This document shows, piece by piece, positions 18,769 through 27,524 of a stretch of DNA of 64,000 nucleotides. The stretch comes from Ensifer adhaerens. GTDB lineage: Bacteria > Pseudomonadota > Alphaproteobacteria > Rhizobiales > Rhizobiaceae. The position numbers and the translations under genes were made by a program. Position 1 is the first letter of the stretch. The number at the start of each line of letters is the position of its first letter. The stretch lies in contig NZ_JABEKT010000002.1 of assembly GCF_013283195.1 (NCBI RefSeq), forward strand, positions 1 to 64,000, given 5' to 3'. The notes beneath the pieces were generated by a model, which was not told where the DNA came from, searched no databases, and saw nothing but the letters and a program-made list of their open reading frames with translations.

Positions 18769-19395
18769 CTACTTTGCGTCGATCATCTTCGCCCAGCCTG
18801 CTGCGCGCTCGGCTGATTCGATCAGCACTGCCTTCGGCGCCTTGTACCATTCGTTCTCCGGCAGGCCGCGACGGTTGCGCACGAAGGCGATCGCCGCATC
18901 CAGCGTCGGGAACTCGGCCGGCAGGGTCAGGTGCAGAAACAGCGATACGACGATGACCGAACGCGACCGCCCTCCGCGGCAGTTGATCAGAATGTTGCCC
19001 ATCTCGCGGCGCGGATAGGACGGTTTTTCCGGCAGCACCTGCTCCAGCGCGGCGCGCAGGATGTAGTGGGCTGCCAGCATCTGCGTGTCGGGATTGCCGC
19101 CGCCGTCGATCAGTCCGATCTTGTAGTAACGGATCTCGCCCGGGCCGTAGACGCTGCCCTCATGGTCCGACACCAACTGCGCCTGGCGGACGAAATTGAA
19201 ATCGAGGTTGACGGCGCAGTTGACGACGGTGGTGATGCCGTTCTGCCTTAGGAGATCGAGGTCGCTCGTCCCTTCTTTGCCGGCAATATAGATATCGACG
19301 CCATAAAGCGGGTGTTGTTCATAGACGAGGCTGAGTTTGGCAAGTTCGGCCGACGCCTGTGGCATCGTCTCGGTCTCCTGGATAATGTCCAACAT
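18769..19395 (-). CDS. CX5R (dual-specificity-type) phosphatase, paralogue 1
   Basis: A 208-residue cytoplasmic cysteine phosphatase. The catalytic P-loop is INCRGGRSRS (Cys then five residues then Arg), with Asn where the usual motif has His before Cys. The likely general-acid loop is KIGLIDGGGNPDTQ. An N-terminal GVDIYIAGKEGTSDLDLLRQ block is shared with the paralogue at 32291. Family members hydrolyse phosphotyrosine, phosphoinositides or inositol phosphates. It is last in an operon with an ABC importer and a monophosphatase 17 bp upstream, so a small organophosphate is a likelier substrate than a protein. GAGGAG lies 4 nt before the ATG. Confidence 0.8.
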   Translation of the reverse strand: MLDIIQETETMPQASAELAKLSLVYEQHPLYGVDIYIAGKEGTSDLDLLRQNGITTVVNCAVNLDFNFVRQAQLVSDHEGSVYGPGEIRYYKIGLIDGGGNPDTQMLAAHYILRAALEQVLPEKPSYPRREMGNILINCRGGRSRSVIVVSLFLHLTLPAEFPTLDAAIAFVRNRRGLPENEWYKAPKAVLIESAERAAGWAKMIDAK

Positions 19396-19412
19396 ATTCT
19401 CCTCGTGCCTTT

Positions 19413-20318
19413 TCAGCTTGCCGCCGCGGCAATGCGTTTGTCCGAGATCGCCCGCGCGACGCGCTGCAATGTCGGATAATTTGCGCCGGCGCCTGTGGCG
19501 ATATAGCCGGGACACATGAAGTCGGGCGCATCCGCCGGCACCTTGCCGAGCGTCAGCGGCTCGTAACGGCCGCCGGCATTCTTCAAAATCAACGTCGCCG
19601 CCGCCACATCCCAGGAATTGACGCCGAAGCCGGTCGCCGCATCCGCCCAGCCCGCCGCCACATGGGCGATGCTGAGGGCGGCACTGCCCGGCCGCCGAAG
19701 TGTTGAAAATGTCTCCACGAACTCCCCGAGATTGGTGAGCGCGGCCTCACGGCCATCGAGGCGGAAATCGCGCGACACGGGATAGCCGGTAATCAGCGTT
19801 GCCCGGTTCTCGTCATCGACCGCTTGCGAGGAGATAACCGCTCCATTGAGATAGGCGTGCTCGAGATCGGCGGAAAACATCAAGTCGGCGACCGGATCAT
19901 AAACGACGCCGGCAACGACCTCCCCCTGTTCGACGGCGGCGATCGACACGCACCAGAACGCCAGTCCGCTGGCGAAGTTCGAGGTGCCGTCGATGGGGTC
20001 GACATACCACTGGATATCGCCGTCGCCCACTTGTCCGCCCTCTTCGCCAAGCATGGCCGAATTCGGCTCCTGCGCAAAAATGAAATCGCGAATGGTGGCT
20101 TCGGCGCGCTTGTCATGAATGGTGACGACATCATGCAGGTCGCGCTTGTAGTCGACCACCATATCGGAGCGGAAGGCTTTCAGCAGTGGATCGCGCACTT
20201 CGTCCGCGGCCCCGCGGGCAATCGCGACAAGACGCCTCGACCGCTCCAGCCGTTGTTCGGGGCCTGCCGTCGGCAAGGTCGCTGCGGAGAGACGCTTTTC
20301 CATGTCGTTCTGATCCAT
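19413..20318 (-). CDS. Inositol-monophosphatase-family phosphatase, paralogue 1
   Basis: A 301-residue Mg-dependent monophosphatase of the FIG superfamily. The metal site is complete: LGEEGG (Glu ligand), WYVDPIDGTSNFASG (DPIDGTSNF) and NSWDVAAATLILKNAGG near the C-terminus. Members act on inositol 1-phosphate, histidinol phosphate, nucleotides or sugar phosphates. It is cytoplasmic. It follows three binding-protein genes in the ABC operon and precedes a CX5R phosphatase by 17 bp; the same pairing recurs at 32.3-33.8 kb. The start codon sits directly after AAGGA, an unusually tight spacing. Confidence 0.87.
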   Translation of the reverse strand: MDQNDMEKRLSAATLPTAGPEQRLERSRRLVAIARGAADEVRDPLLKAFRSDMVVDYKRDLHDVVTIHDKRAEATIRDFIFAQEPNSAMLGEEGGQVGDGDIQWYVDPIDGTSNFASGLAFWCVSIAAVEQGEVVAGVVYDPVADLMFSADLEHAYLNGAVISSQAVDDENRATLITGYPVSRDFRLDGREAALTNLGEFVETFSTLRRPGSAALSIAHVAAGWADAATGFGVNSWDVAAATLILKNAGGRYEPLTLGKVPADAPDFMCPGYIATGAGANYPTLQRVARAISDKRIAAAAS

Positions 20319-20333
20319 TCCTTATCGAGAAAG

Positions 20334-20362
20334 GCCGGCGCGCCACCCGATGGCGCGCCGGC
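20334..20362 (-). terminator. Intercistronic stem-loop between binding protein 1 and monophosphatase
   Basis: GCCGGCGCGCCA (20334-20345) and its exact complement (20351-20362) form a 12-bp stem with a 5-nt loop, 6 bp past the stop of the upstream gene. On the minus strand it is followed by TTTCT. It is strong enough to act as a partial terminator or message stabiliser, separating abundant binding-protein message from the phosphatase genes. Confidence 0.65.
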
Positions 20363-20368
20363 ATTGTT

Positions 20369-21499
20369 TCACTTGCTGTAGTTCACACGCCAGAAATCCT
20401 GCCACTCCTCGCGCCGGTCGAAGTCCTCAAGACCGGTCGAAGAATTGTAGCCGAACAGGCGATCGGCGACCGTCATCAGTCCCGAGGGCTCGTCAGCCGG
20501 CATCTTGATGTCTGTGTTGGTCGGCAGCTTGCCGTCCTTCATCTGCGGTGCGATGCCTTCTTCCGTCAGGATGTAGTGGATGAAGAGCTTTGCCGCATTC
20601 GGGCTCTGCGTCTTCGTCGCGATCAGGCCGAGCTTGACGTAGGTCCAGCCGACCCAGGGATTGAGATCCTTGCAGATACCGAGCTTGTAGCCCTTGCCTT
20701 CGTTGTCGCGGAATTTTGCCGACGAGAGCAGGCCGAAGAAGGGCTCCTTCTGTCCAGCCGCCCCGACCGCTTCCGCCACCGGGTCGTCACCGTCCGTGAC
20801 CAGAGGCGCGTTCTGCGCCAGCGCCTTGATCCAGGCGGCCGACGCACTCTTCTCCTCGGTTGCCAGGTCCTTGCCGAAATAGGTCTTGTAGGCGCCGGCG
20901 ACCTTGTCGTCGGCGTGTTTCTCCATCTGGTTGAACCAGTCGGTATAGGTGCCCTTGGTCAAGGGGTCGACGAGCGCAACCTTGCCCTTCCACTTCGGCT
21001 CCGTCAGCTCCCAGATATTGGCCACCGGGCATTTGTCGTAGGCTTCGGTGTTGTAGGCCCAGACGTTGGCGTTGGTCGAAATCGCCAGCGGGTTCTGGAA
21101 CTCCGCCGGGATTTTCGCGACCATGTCGGCCGGCAGGTAGCTCTCGACGAATTCCTGCGGCAGGAGCTGCGCGAGTGCTGCCGGCGCGTCGGTGATCAGC
21201 GCGACATCGCCCTGCACGTTGCCCGCCTGGCTTTCCCGGATGATCATTTCCAACTGGCTGTTCGCCGACACTTTGACGCCGGTCGCCTTGACACCGTACT
21301 TGGCGGTAAAACCCTCGGCCATTTCGACGATCTTGCCGGTGCTGTCATAGACGTTGATCGGCTTTTCCGTCTTGGCCGCGGCGATCAGCGCATCCAGATC
21401 GAGGCCGTCAGCCGCATGGACCTGTGCCGAAAGCAGGCCGGCTGCCAACGCCGCCGCCGTCATCGTCATGCCACGCACTCTGTTCTTTTCTGTCGTCAT
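20369..21499 (-). CDS. Fe3+/AfuA-type ABC substrate-binding protein 1
   Basis: A 376-residue periplasmic binding protein with a signal peptide (cut near QVHAADG). It shares the frame INVYDSTGKIVEMAEGF...KYGVKATGVKV, the block NVQGDVALITDAPAA and the ending EEWQDFWRVNYSK with the next two genes. Databases tend to call such proteins iron(III)-binding. However, the AfuA branch binds hexose phosphates and related organophosphates, and the phosphatases next door favour that kind of ligand. The start is set by GGGAGGGG 5 nt upstream. Confidence 0.85.
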   Translation of the reverse strand: MTTEKNRVRGMTMTAAALAAGLLSAQVHAADGLDLDALIAAAKTEKPINVYDSTGKIVEMAEGFTAKYGVKATGVKVSANSQLEMIIRESQAGNVQGDVALITDAPAALAQLLPQEFVESYLPADMVAKIPAEFQNPLAISTNANVWAYNTEAYDKCPVANIWELTEPKWKGKVALVDPLTKGTYTDWFNQMEKHADDKVAGAYKTYFGKDLATEEKSASAAWIKALAQNAPLVTDGDDPVAEAVGAAGQKEPFFGLLSSAKFRDNEGKGYKLGICKDLNPWVGWTYVKLGLIATKTQSPNAAKLFIHYILTEEGIAPQMKDGKLPTNTDIKMPADEPSGLMTVADRLFGYNSSTGLEDFDRREEWQDFWRVNYSK

Positions 21500-21550
21500 C
21501 GCTTCCCCTCCCAAGGAAACAGCGCTCGGTGATCGGCACCGCCCGTCACG

Positions 21551-22693
21551 TCATTTTCGGTGGTTTATTCTCCAGAGGTCCTGCCAGGCCTCGCGCTTGT
21601 CGAGGTCGTCGCCGGCCGTTGCGGCATCGAAGGCCATCAATTGATCGAGATACTTCGCGACGCCCGAGGGTTCATCGGCCGGCAGGCCGATCGTCGAGTT
21701 GCCCGAAATCTTCCCGTCTTCGGTCTGAGGCGCGATGCCCTCTTCCGTCATCAGGTAACGGACAAACAGTTTGGCGGCATTGGGGCTCTTGGTTTGGCCC
21801 GCGATCAGGCCGAAGCCCGGATAGAGGAATCCGGAAAACGGCTCGACACCGGCGCAGATGCCGAGCTTCAGGCCCTTCGTCAGGTTGTCGCGATACTTCG
21901 CCGTCGAGGTGATGACGAAGAACGGCTCGGCCTGCCCCGGCGCGCCGGCGGCATTGGCGACCGTCGTGGAATCCGCCAGCAGCGGGCCATTTTCGGCAAA
22001 GGCCTTGACCCAGGCAGCCGTCGCGCTTTCGCCGTTCGTCTCCAGCTTCTTGCCGTAAAGGCTTTGGTAGGCGCGGGCGACATCGGCGTCGCGGTGCGTC
22101 TCTATCTGATTGAACCAGTCGGCATAGAGCGGCTTGTCGAAGAGATCGAGCATCGCCAGCTTTCCACGCCATTGCGGCTCGGTCAGCTGCCAGATGTTGG
22201 TCACAGGGCACTTGTCGTATTTCTCGGTGTTGTAGGTGAAGACGTGAGGGTCCGAGACAACAACAAGAGGATTGCGTTGCGCTTCAGGAATATCCTTGGC
22301 GAGATCCGGGGGCGTCCAGCTGGTGGCAATGCCTTCCGGCAGCAACTGTCCGATTGCCGATGCCACGTCGGTTGCCACGCTGACGTCGCCGAGGATGTTG
22401 CCGGCCTGGTGTTCGCGGATCATCAACTCCACCTGCGTGGCTTCGTTGACCTTCTTGCCTGTCGCCTCAACGCCGTATTTTTCCGAGAACTCCTTGGCCG
22501 TGTCGACGATCTTGCCGGTGACCGCATAGACGGTGATCGGCGGCTCCTTCTTTGCCGCCTCGATCAGGGCGTCGAGGTTGAAGGCTTCTTCAGCCTTCGC
22601 CGGCCCACAGGTCAGTGTCATGGCAGCAAGGCTACCTGCGACCGCCCAGGCTAATGGGCGGTCGCGCAACGCGCTGCGTTTCATTTCTGTCAT
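21551..22693 (-). CDS. Fe3+/AfuA-type ABC substrate-binding protein 2
   Basis: A 380-residue paralogue of its two neighbours. The signal peptide ends near CGPAKAEEA. The core has ITVYAVTGKIVDTAKEFSEKYGVEATGKKV, a divergent form of the DSTGKIVEM block, and ends EAWQDLWRINHRK. It is the most divergent of the three at the ligand-facing N-terminal block (AVTG for DSTG), which hints at a different ligand preference. It lies 24 bp after binding protein 3 and 51 bp before binding protein 1. Confidence 0.85.
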   Translation of the reverse strand: MTEMKRSALRDRPLAWAVAGSLAAMTLTCGPAKAEEAFNLDALIEAAKKEPPITVYAVTGKIVDTAKEFSEKYGVEATGKKVNEATQVELMIREHQAGNILGDVSVATDVASAIGQLLPEGIATSWTPPDLAKDIPEAQRNPLVVVSDPHVFTYNTEKYDKCPVTNIWQLTEPQWRGKLAMLDLFDKPLYADWFNQIETHRDADVARAYQSLYGKKLETNGESATAAWVKAFAENGPLLADSTTVANAAGAPGQAEPFFVITSTAKYRDNLTKGLKLGICAGVEPFSGFLYPGFGLIAGQTKSPNAAKLFVRYLMTEEGIAPQTEDGKISGNSTIGLPADEPSGVAKYLDQLMAFDAATAGDDLDKREAWQDLWRINHRK

Positions 22694-22717
22694 GTCGTCA
22701 CTCTCCCGGCTGAGCCA

Positions 22718-23857
22718 TCACTTCTGGTAGTTAACCCGCCAGAAATCCTGCCAGGTTTCGCGCGCATCCCAATCGTCGAGGCTCGTATCCATCTGATAGG
22801 GCAGAACCTGATCGAGAACCTTGCCGATGCCAGAGGGTTCGTCGGCCGGAAGTGCGACGTCGCTGTTGGTCGACATCTTGCCGTCGGCCGCCTGCGGCGC
22901 GATGCCTTCCTCGGTCATGACGTAGTGGATGAAGAGTTTCGCCGCGTTCGGGCTGTTGGTGCCCTTGGTGATCAGTCCGACGCCCGGATACATCCAACCG
23001 AGCCAGGGCTTCAGGTCGGTGCAGAGCCCGAGCTTCATGCCCTTCTCGGCATTATCGCGAAATTTCGCCGAGCTCATCAGCCCCATGAACGGCTGTGACT
23101 GGCCCGGAGCACCGACGGCATCGGCTGCCGCGGCATCCGCATCCGTCAGAAGCGGCGCATTGGCGGCAAGCGCCTTCACCCAGGCTGCGGTCGCGCTGCC
23201 GTCGTCGAGTTCCAGTTCCTTGCCGTAGAGGGCTTTGTAGGCGGCTGCGACCTTGTCATCGCCATGTTTTGCCATCTGGTTGAACCAGTCGACATAGGAC
23301 GCCTTGCCGAGCGGGTCCTGCATGGCGACCTTGCCCTTCCACTCAGGGCCGGTCAGCTGCCAGATGTTGGTGACCGGGCACTTGTCGTAAAGCTCGGTGT
23401 TGTAGGCCCAGACGTTGGCGCTGGTCACGACCGTCAGCGGGCTCTGGTACTGCTGCGGGATTTTCGAGACCATGTCCGGCGGCAGCCAGCTCTCGGCAAA
23501 GCCCTGCGGGATCAGCTGCGCCATCGCTGCCGGCGCATCGCTGATGATCGAAACGTCGCCCTGGATGTTGTTGGCGCGCGCCTCGCGGATGATCATTTCC
23601 AGCTGCGCCGTCGCCTTGACCTTGGAGCCTTCGGCTGCGACGCCGTACTTGGCCGAAAAGGCCTTGGCCATTTCGACGATCTTGCCGGTGCTGTCATAGA
23701 CGGTGATCGGCGCTTCCTTCTTGGCCGCTTCGATCAGGGCATTCAGATCGAAGGCCTCCTCAGCCATCGCCTGCCCGGCCATGAGGCCGGCAAAGGCCGT
23801 CGTCCACAACAGGCAGCGCCTGGTATTGTCCGTTCTTCCATTCTTCCGAAAATGCAT
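22718..23857 (-). CDS. Fe3+/AfuA-type ABC substrate-binding protein 3
   Basis: A 379-residue periplasmic binding protein, first of the tandem triplet and closest to the ATPase gene. It has a long N-region signal peptide (cut near GQAMAEEA, twin-arginine-like RR but without the full motif). It then has ITVYDSTGKIVEMAKAFSAK, NIQGDVSIISDAPAAM and the ending TWQDFWRVNYQK. It is nearer to protein 1 than to protein 2. The ATG with GAGGAG 6 nt upstream replaces a start 17 codons earlier. Confidence 0.85.
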   Translation of the reverse strand: MHFRKNGRTDNTRRCLLWTTAFAGLMAGQAMAEEAFDLNALIEAAKKEAPITVYDSTGKIVEMAKAFSAKYGVAAEGSKVKATAQLEMIIREARANNIQGDVSIISDAPAAMAQLIPQGFAESWLPPDMVSKIPQQYQSPLTVVTSANVWAYNTELYDKCPVTNIWQLTGPEWKGKVAMQDPLGKASYVDWFNQMAKHGDDKVAAAYKALYGKELELDDGSATAAWVKALAANAPLLTDADAAAADAVGAPGQSQPFMGLMSSAKFRDNAEKGMKLGLCTDLKPWLGWMYPGVGLITKGTNSPNAAKLFIHYVMTEEGIAPQAADGKMSTNSDVALPADEPSGIGKVLDQVLPYQMDTSLDDWDARETWQDFWRVNYQK

Positions 23858-23916
23858 CGACTGCTCCTCCTCAGTAAGCGGTGTTCGTCTTTCGGTTGAT
23901 GCGATCATTAATGTCG

Positions 23917-25050
23917 TCAGTTGAGCTTCGCGCTGCGCAGCAGCTTGTCTGCCTCGGCAATGCGCTGGCCGTCCTTGTCGAAGACGTGCAGAGCCTCCGG
24001 CGGCGCGAAAAACCGGACCTTTTCCCCGAGTTCGAGCCGCGGCAGCGCGTGCGTCGTCAGGAACAGCGTGTGGCTGTCGCTCTTCAGCTCCAGGATCCAG
24101 CTGCCGCCGGTCGGCAGGATACCGGTGACGACCATCTTGCCGCTGAAGTTGCCCTGCGGAACGTCTTCCTTCCTTGTCGCGTAGCTGAGCGCCTCCGGGC
24201 GGATGCCGACGGAGCCGATGCCGCGCAGGCTCGGGTAGCGGCTCGACAGGTAAGCTTCCGCCTCCTTGGCGACGTCTGAAGTACCCTTCTTGTCAAAGGA
24301 CAGGATGTTGATCGGCGGGCTGCCGACGAATTCGGCGACGAAACGATTGGCCGGACGGTCATAGATGTCGTTCGGCGTGCCCATCTGCTGCAGCGTGCCT
24401 TCGTTCATCACGGCGATGGTCGTCGCCAGCGTCATCGCCTCCCACTGGTCGTGGGTGACGAAGACGATCGTCGTCTTGAATTCCTTGTGCAGGCGCTTCA
24501 GTTCGGCGCGCATCTCGAGCCGCAGCCGCGCGTCGAGGTTCGACAATGGTTCGTCGAGAAGCAGCACGCCCGGATTGACGGCAAGCATGCGGGCAAGGGC
24601 CACACGCTGCTGCTGGCCGCCCGAAAGCTGCGACGGGTAGCGGTCGCGGTACTTGGCGATGTCGAGCGCCTGCATGACCTTTTCGACCCGGGCCTCGCGC
24701 TCGGCCTTCGGCAGCTTGCGCAGCCGCAGGCCGAAGTCGGTGTTGCGCTCGATGGTCAGGTGCGGCCAGAGCGCGTAGCTCTGGAAGACTAGGCCCATTT
24801 CGCGCTTCTCCGGCGGCACGAAGACGCCTTCGAAGATGGAATCGACCACCCGGTCGCCAATGCGGATCTCGCCGCCCGACAGGTTTTCAAGGCCCGCGAT
24901 CATGCGCAAGGTCGTCGTCTTGCCGCAGCCCGATGGGCCGAGCAGGCACATGAATTCTCCGTCGCGGATTTCCAGATCGAGGTTGGAGACGGCATTGGCG
25001 GAGTTGACGCCATAATTCTTCTGGGCGCCGCGCAGATTGATAGTGGGCAT
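23917..25050 (-). CDS. Fe3+/AfuC-type ABC transporter ATP-binding protein
   Basis: A 377-residue ATPase of the FbpC/UgpC/AfuC type. Walker A is GPSGCGKTT (38-46), the Q loop VFQSYALWPH, the signature LSGGQQQR, Walker B VLLLDEPLSNLD and the switch VTHDQWEAM. A C-terminal TOBE region (about 285-365) serves regulation. It overlaps the permease stop by one base (TGATG) and precedes the three binding-protein genes by 59 bp. As the only ATPase gene here it must serve all three. Confidence 0.9.
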   Translation of the reverse strand: MPTINLRGAQKNYGVNSANAVSNLDLEIRDGEFMCLLGPSGCGKTTTLRMIAGLENLSGGEIRIGDRVVDSIFEGVFVPPEKREMGLVFQSYALWPHLTIERNTDFGLRLRKLPKAEREARVEKVMQALDIAKYRDRYPSQLSGGQQQRVALARMLAVNPGVLLLDEPLSNLDARLRLEMRAELKRLHKEFKTTIVFVTHDQWEAMTLATTIAVMNEGTLQQMGTPNDIYDRPANRFVAEFVGSPPINILSFDKKGTSDVAKEAEAYLSSRYPSLRGIGSVGIRPEALSYATRKEDVPQGNFSGKMVVTGILPTGGSWILELKSDSHTLFLTTHALPRLELGEKVRFFAPPEALHVFDKDGQRIAEADKLLRSAKLN

Positions 25051-26903
25051 CAGCTTCCGAGTCCTTCTGCAAGATTGGTCTTGGTCAGCTTCTGGGCTGC
25101 CAGTGTTCCGAGATAGGCGATTGCCGCGATGATCAGCACGACCGCGTTTGCCGCCTGGGTGTAGTGGTAATCGACAAGCCGCAGCGAATAGGTCGTCAGG
25201 ACATCAGTGCTGGGCACGGCGAGGATGACGAACAGGCTGAGGCCCTTGATGCCGGAGATGAACGGCAGCAGCACACCGGTGACGAGCGAGCCCTTCTGGA
25301 TCGGGATGACGATCGACATCATCCGGCGGAACCAGCCGGCGCCGGCGATCTGGGCTGCCTCTTCCGGGTCCTTACCAAGCTGGGTCATGGCCGAGATCCC
25401 GGCCCGCGAGGCGTAGGGCATCTGGTCCGCCATCAGCGCCAGCACCAGGATGGTGACCGTGCCATAAAGCGCCGGCATCGGGCCTCTTGGAACCGCAAAG
25501 AGCGATAGGTAGGCGGCAGCAAAGGCAATGCCGGGCACCAGATAGGGCAGGAAGGTCACCTGACGCAGGTAGACCGACAGCGCCCGAACCGGGGTGCGGA
25601 TGACGACATAGCCGACAAGCAGGCCGAGGATGCCGGACGCGATAGAGGCAAGGCCGACGATCATCAGCGTGTTCTTAGCCGCCGCCCAGAGATCAGGGCT
25701 CAGGAGTACGCCTGTCTGCAGCGCCACCGTGTGCAGGTCCTGCCCGATCCAGTAGTCGAGCGTGAAGTTGTCGAGCGTGAACTGTGCCGGCAGCTTCATG
25801 ACCGTCGACAGGAACAGGGTGAGCAGCGGCAGTCCGACGCTCAGCATGAAGATGGTTGCGGCAAAACCCGTTGCGGGCAGCCTCAGTTTGCCGAGTCGGC
25901 TCTGCCGGTTCATCGAGCCCTTGGAGCCGATGGTGACGAAGCGGCGCGCTTCGCGCACCAGTCGGGCATCGATCATCAGGGTGATGATGCCGATCAGCAT
26001 GATGGAGGCGGCAACGACACCGGCGACACCTGTCTGGCGTGAGGCGATGCTGCGGAAGAGCGAGGTGGAGAGCACCTCGAACTTGACCGGCAAGCCGAGC
26101 ACATAGGGCACGCCGAACTCGCCCAGGCACTTTGCAAAAATCAGGATCATCGACGACATCAGCGCCGGCCGCATCAGCGGCAGGATGATCTGCATTGCCA
26201 CCTGGTAGCGCTTGGCACCGAGGATGCGGGCAGAATCTTCGAGCTGGGAATCGAAGCGCCGCAGCGCCGAGCCGAACAGCAGGATGACGAAGGGGGTGTA
26301 ATGCAGGGCAAGGATGATGGTGATCGGGAAGCGGCCATAGGCAACCCAGTCCGGCGGCGTCCACCCGAGCGCCTCGAACCAGCCCGGCTGGCCACCGACC
26401 GTGCGGTTCTTGAACAGGGTCGTCCAGGCGAGCGCGAAGGTCCAGGCGGGAAGCATGTAGGGCACGATCAGCGCGGTCGCGAACCAGCGCCGTCCGAACA
26501 TGTCGGTGCGGCTGATCAGCCAGGCAAGAATTGTCCCGATCAACAGCGACAGCAGGATCGCGCCGACGGCAACCGACAGCGTGTTAAACAGAGGTCGCCA
26601 GAAGAGATCGACGGAGACCGGGGACGTGAATGTCCGGTCGAGATAATAGAGCGTCAGATCGCCGAAATCCTTGCCGAGCCGGCGCTCATGCCCGAACTGG
26701 ACACGCACGGCATCGAGCACGATGGAGATGATCGGCACGACGATCAGATAGGTGAAGAGCAGCGCCGTCAGCACGCCGATTAATGTCGTCGGCTCCCGCG
26801 AGGCGACCTTCAACCGGTATCGCCAGACCTGCCAGGCCGAAGGCGCGGACGCCTCGCCGCCCGCTGTCGGCGACGCCTTCGCTGAATCACTTAGAAAAGC
26901 CAT
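25050..26903 (-). CDS. Fused Fe3+/AfuB-type ABC transporter permease
   Basis: A 617-residue inner-membrane protein made of two fused permease domains, as in FbpB/AfuB. Twelve or so membrane helices are visible. The first EAA-like loop is EDSARILGAKRYQVAMQIILPL and the second EEAAQIAGAGWFRRMMSIVIP. A long cytoplasmic N-terminus (about 45 residues) precedes the first helix. It is first in the operon, divergent from the LacI regulator across 621 bp. AGGGGA lies 7 nt before the chosen ATG. Confidence 0.9.
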   Translation of the reverse strand: MAFLSDSAKASPTAGGEASAPSAWQVWRYRLKVASREPTTLIGVLTALLFTYLIVVPIISIVLDAVRVQFGHERRLGKDFGDLTLYYLDRTFTSPVSVDLFWRPLFNTLSVAVGAILLSLLIGTILAWLISRTDMFGRRWFATALIVPYMLPAWTFALAWTTLFKNRTVGGQPGWFEALGWTPPDWVAYGRFPITIILALHYTPFVILLFGSALRRFDSQLEDSARILGAKRYQVAMQIILPLMRPALMSSMILIFAKCLGEFGVPYVLGLPVKFEVLSTSLFRSIASRQTGVAGVVAASIMLIGIITLMIDARLVREARRFVTIGSKGSMNRQSRLGKLRLPATGFAATIFMLSVGLPLLTLFLSTVMKLPAQFTLDNFTLDYWIGQDLHTVALQTGVLLSPDLWAAAKNTLMIVGLASIASGILGLLVGYVVIRTPVRALSVYLRQVTFLPYLVPGIAFAAAYLSLFAVPRGPMPALYGTVTILVLALMADQMPYASRAGISAMTQLGKDPEEAAQIAGAGWFRRMMSIVIPIQKGSLVTGVLLPFISGIKGLSLFVILAVPSTDVLTTYSLRLVDYHYTQAANAVVLIIAAIAYLGTLAAQKLTKTNLAEGLGS

Positions 26904-27257
26904 GCTCTGTCCCCTTGAGATCCCGCCTCGCAACACGATCCGGCTGTGCGCCGGGCGCCTCGCGGCCGAGCCAACATGCGAACGGGGAGATCAGGCAAAG
27001 TCGCACGGGCACCACCCCCGCCCCATGTCGGGCTGGGCAATCTGCCGCGAAAACGCGATGCGTCGTCATCGATCCAATCCTCCCTGTTCGCGACCGACCC
27101 CGTTCAAACGATCCTGTCCGGATCGGGTCCTATGGCCTCCAGCCACTCCTCAGAAGCTGTCGCCAACACCACGAACATAGGCGGAACGAAAATTCCATTT
27201 CAGAACCGCCTATGGAATGCATGATCCATTGAGAGGCTTCGCTTGTCAACAAAAAAA

Positions 27258-27271
27258 TGCACACGTGCGCA
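27258..27271. promoter_or_regulatory. Candidate LacI-family operator 1
   Basis: TGCACACGTGCGCA is palindromic except for one base pair and has the central CG typical of LacI-family operators. The half-site TGCACACG recurs twice at 33.84-33.87 kb, before the second phosphatase operon. A related site (27327-27340) is centred 69 bp away. Confidence 0.55.
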
Positions 27272-27326
27272 ATGATCTATATCATTGTTTTTATTGCATA
27301 TTTTTTTGCTCTGTTACGACTTTCTT

Positions 27327-27340
27327 CGAACACGTGATCA
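27327..27340. promoter_or_regulatory. Candidate LacI-family operator 2 (weaker)
   Basis: CGAACACGTGATCA matches operator 1 at 10 of 14 positions and shares its ACACGTG core. Its centre is 69 bp from that of operator 1, a distance compatible with DNA looping. It is weaker evidence than the other sites, because CACGTG alone is a common hexamer. Confidence 0.35.
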
Positions 27341-27524
27341 CTGCATCGCGACCATCAGCCGAGACGCCTCCAGCGGCATGCGGAACATTGAGGCAAACAG
27401 TCGGGTTTGCAGCGCGCGCGAGGCGTTCGGCGGCCAGCACCAACCAAGGCCAACGACACTTTTTCGTTGGAATGAAACGGCTTTTGTGGCCCAGATGACC
27501 CCGAACTGATTCTTGAGGAAAACC

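Larger units (their letters stand above)
26904..27524. promoter_or_regulatory. Divergent control region between the permease operon and lacI-type gene
   Basis: The 621 bp hold no credible gene. Around 27240-27330 is an A/T-rich block with a perfect palindrome CAATGAT-CTAT-ATCATTG (27270-27287) and two CACGTG-centred sites, described separately. The left 300 bp near the permease show nothing distinctive. Both divergent promoters probably lie in the A/T-rich block. Confidence 0.55.

Noticed and set aside
18769-26903. Annotation of the ABC operon as an iron(III) importer
   Set aside because: The family name is only historical. The neighbouring phosphatases, lack of iron-related genes and similarity to the AfuABC layout favour an organophosphate, so I kept the substrate open.
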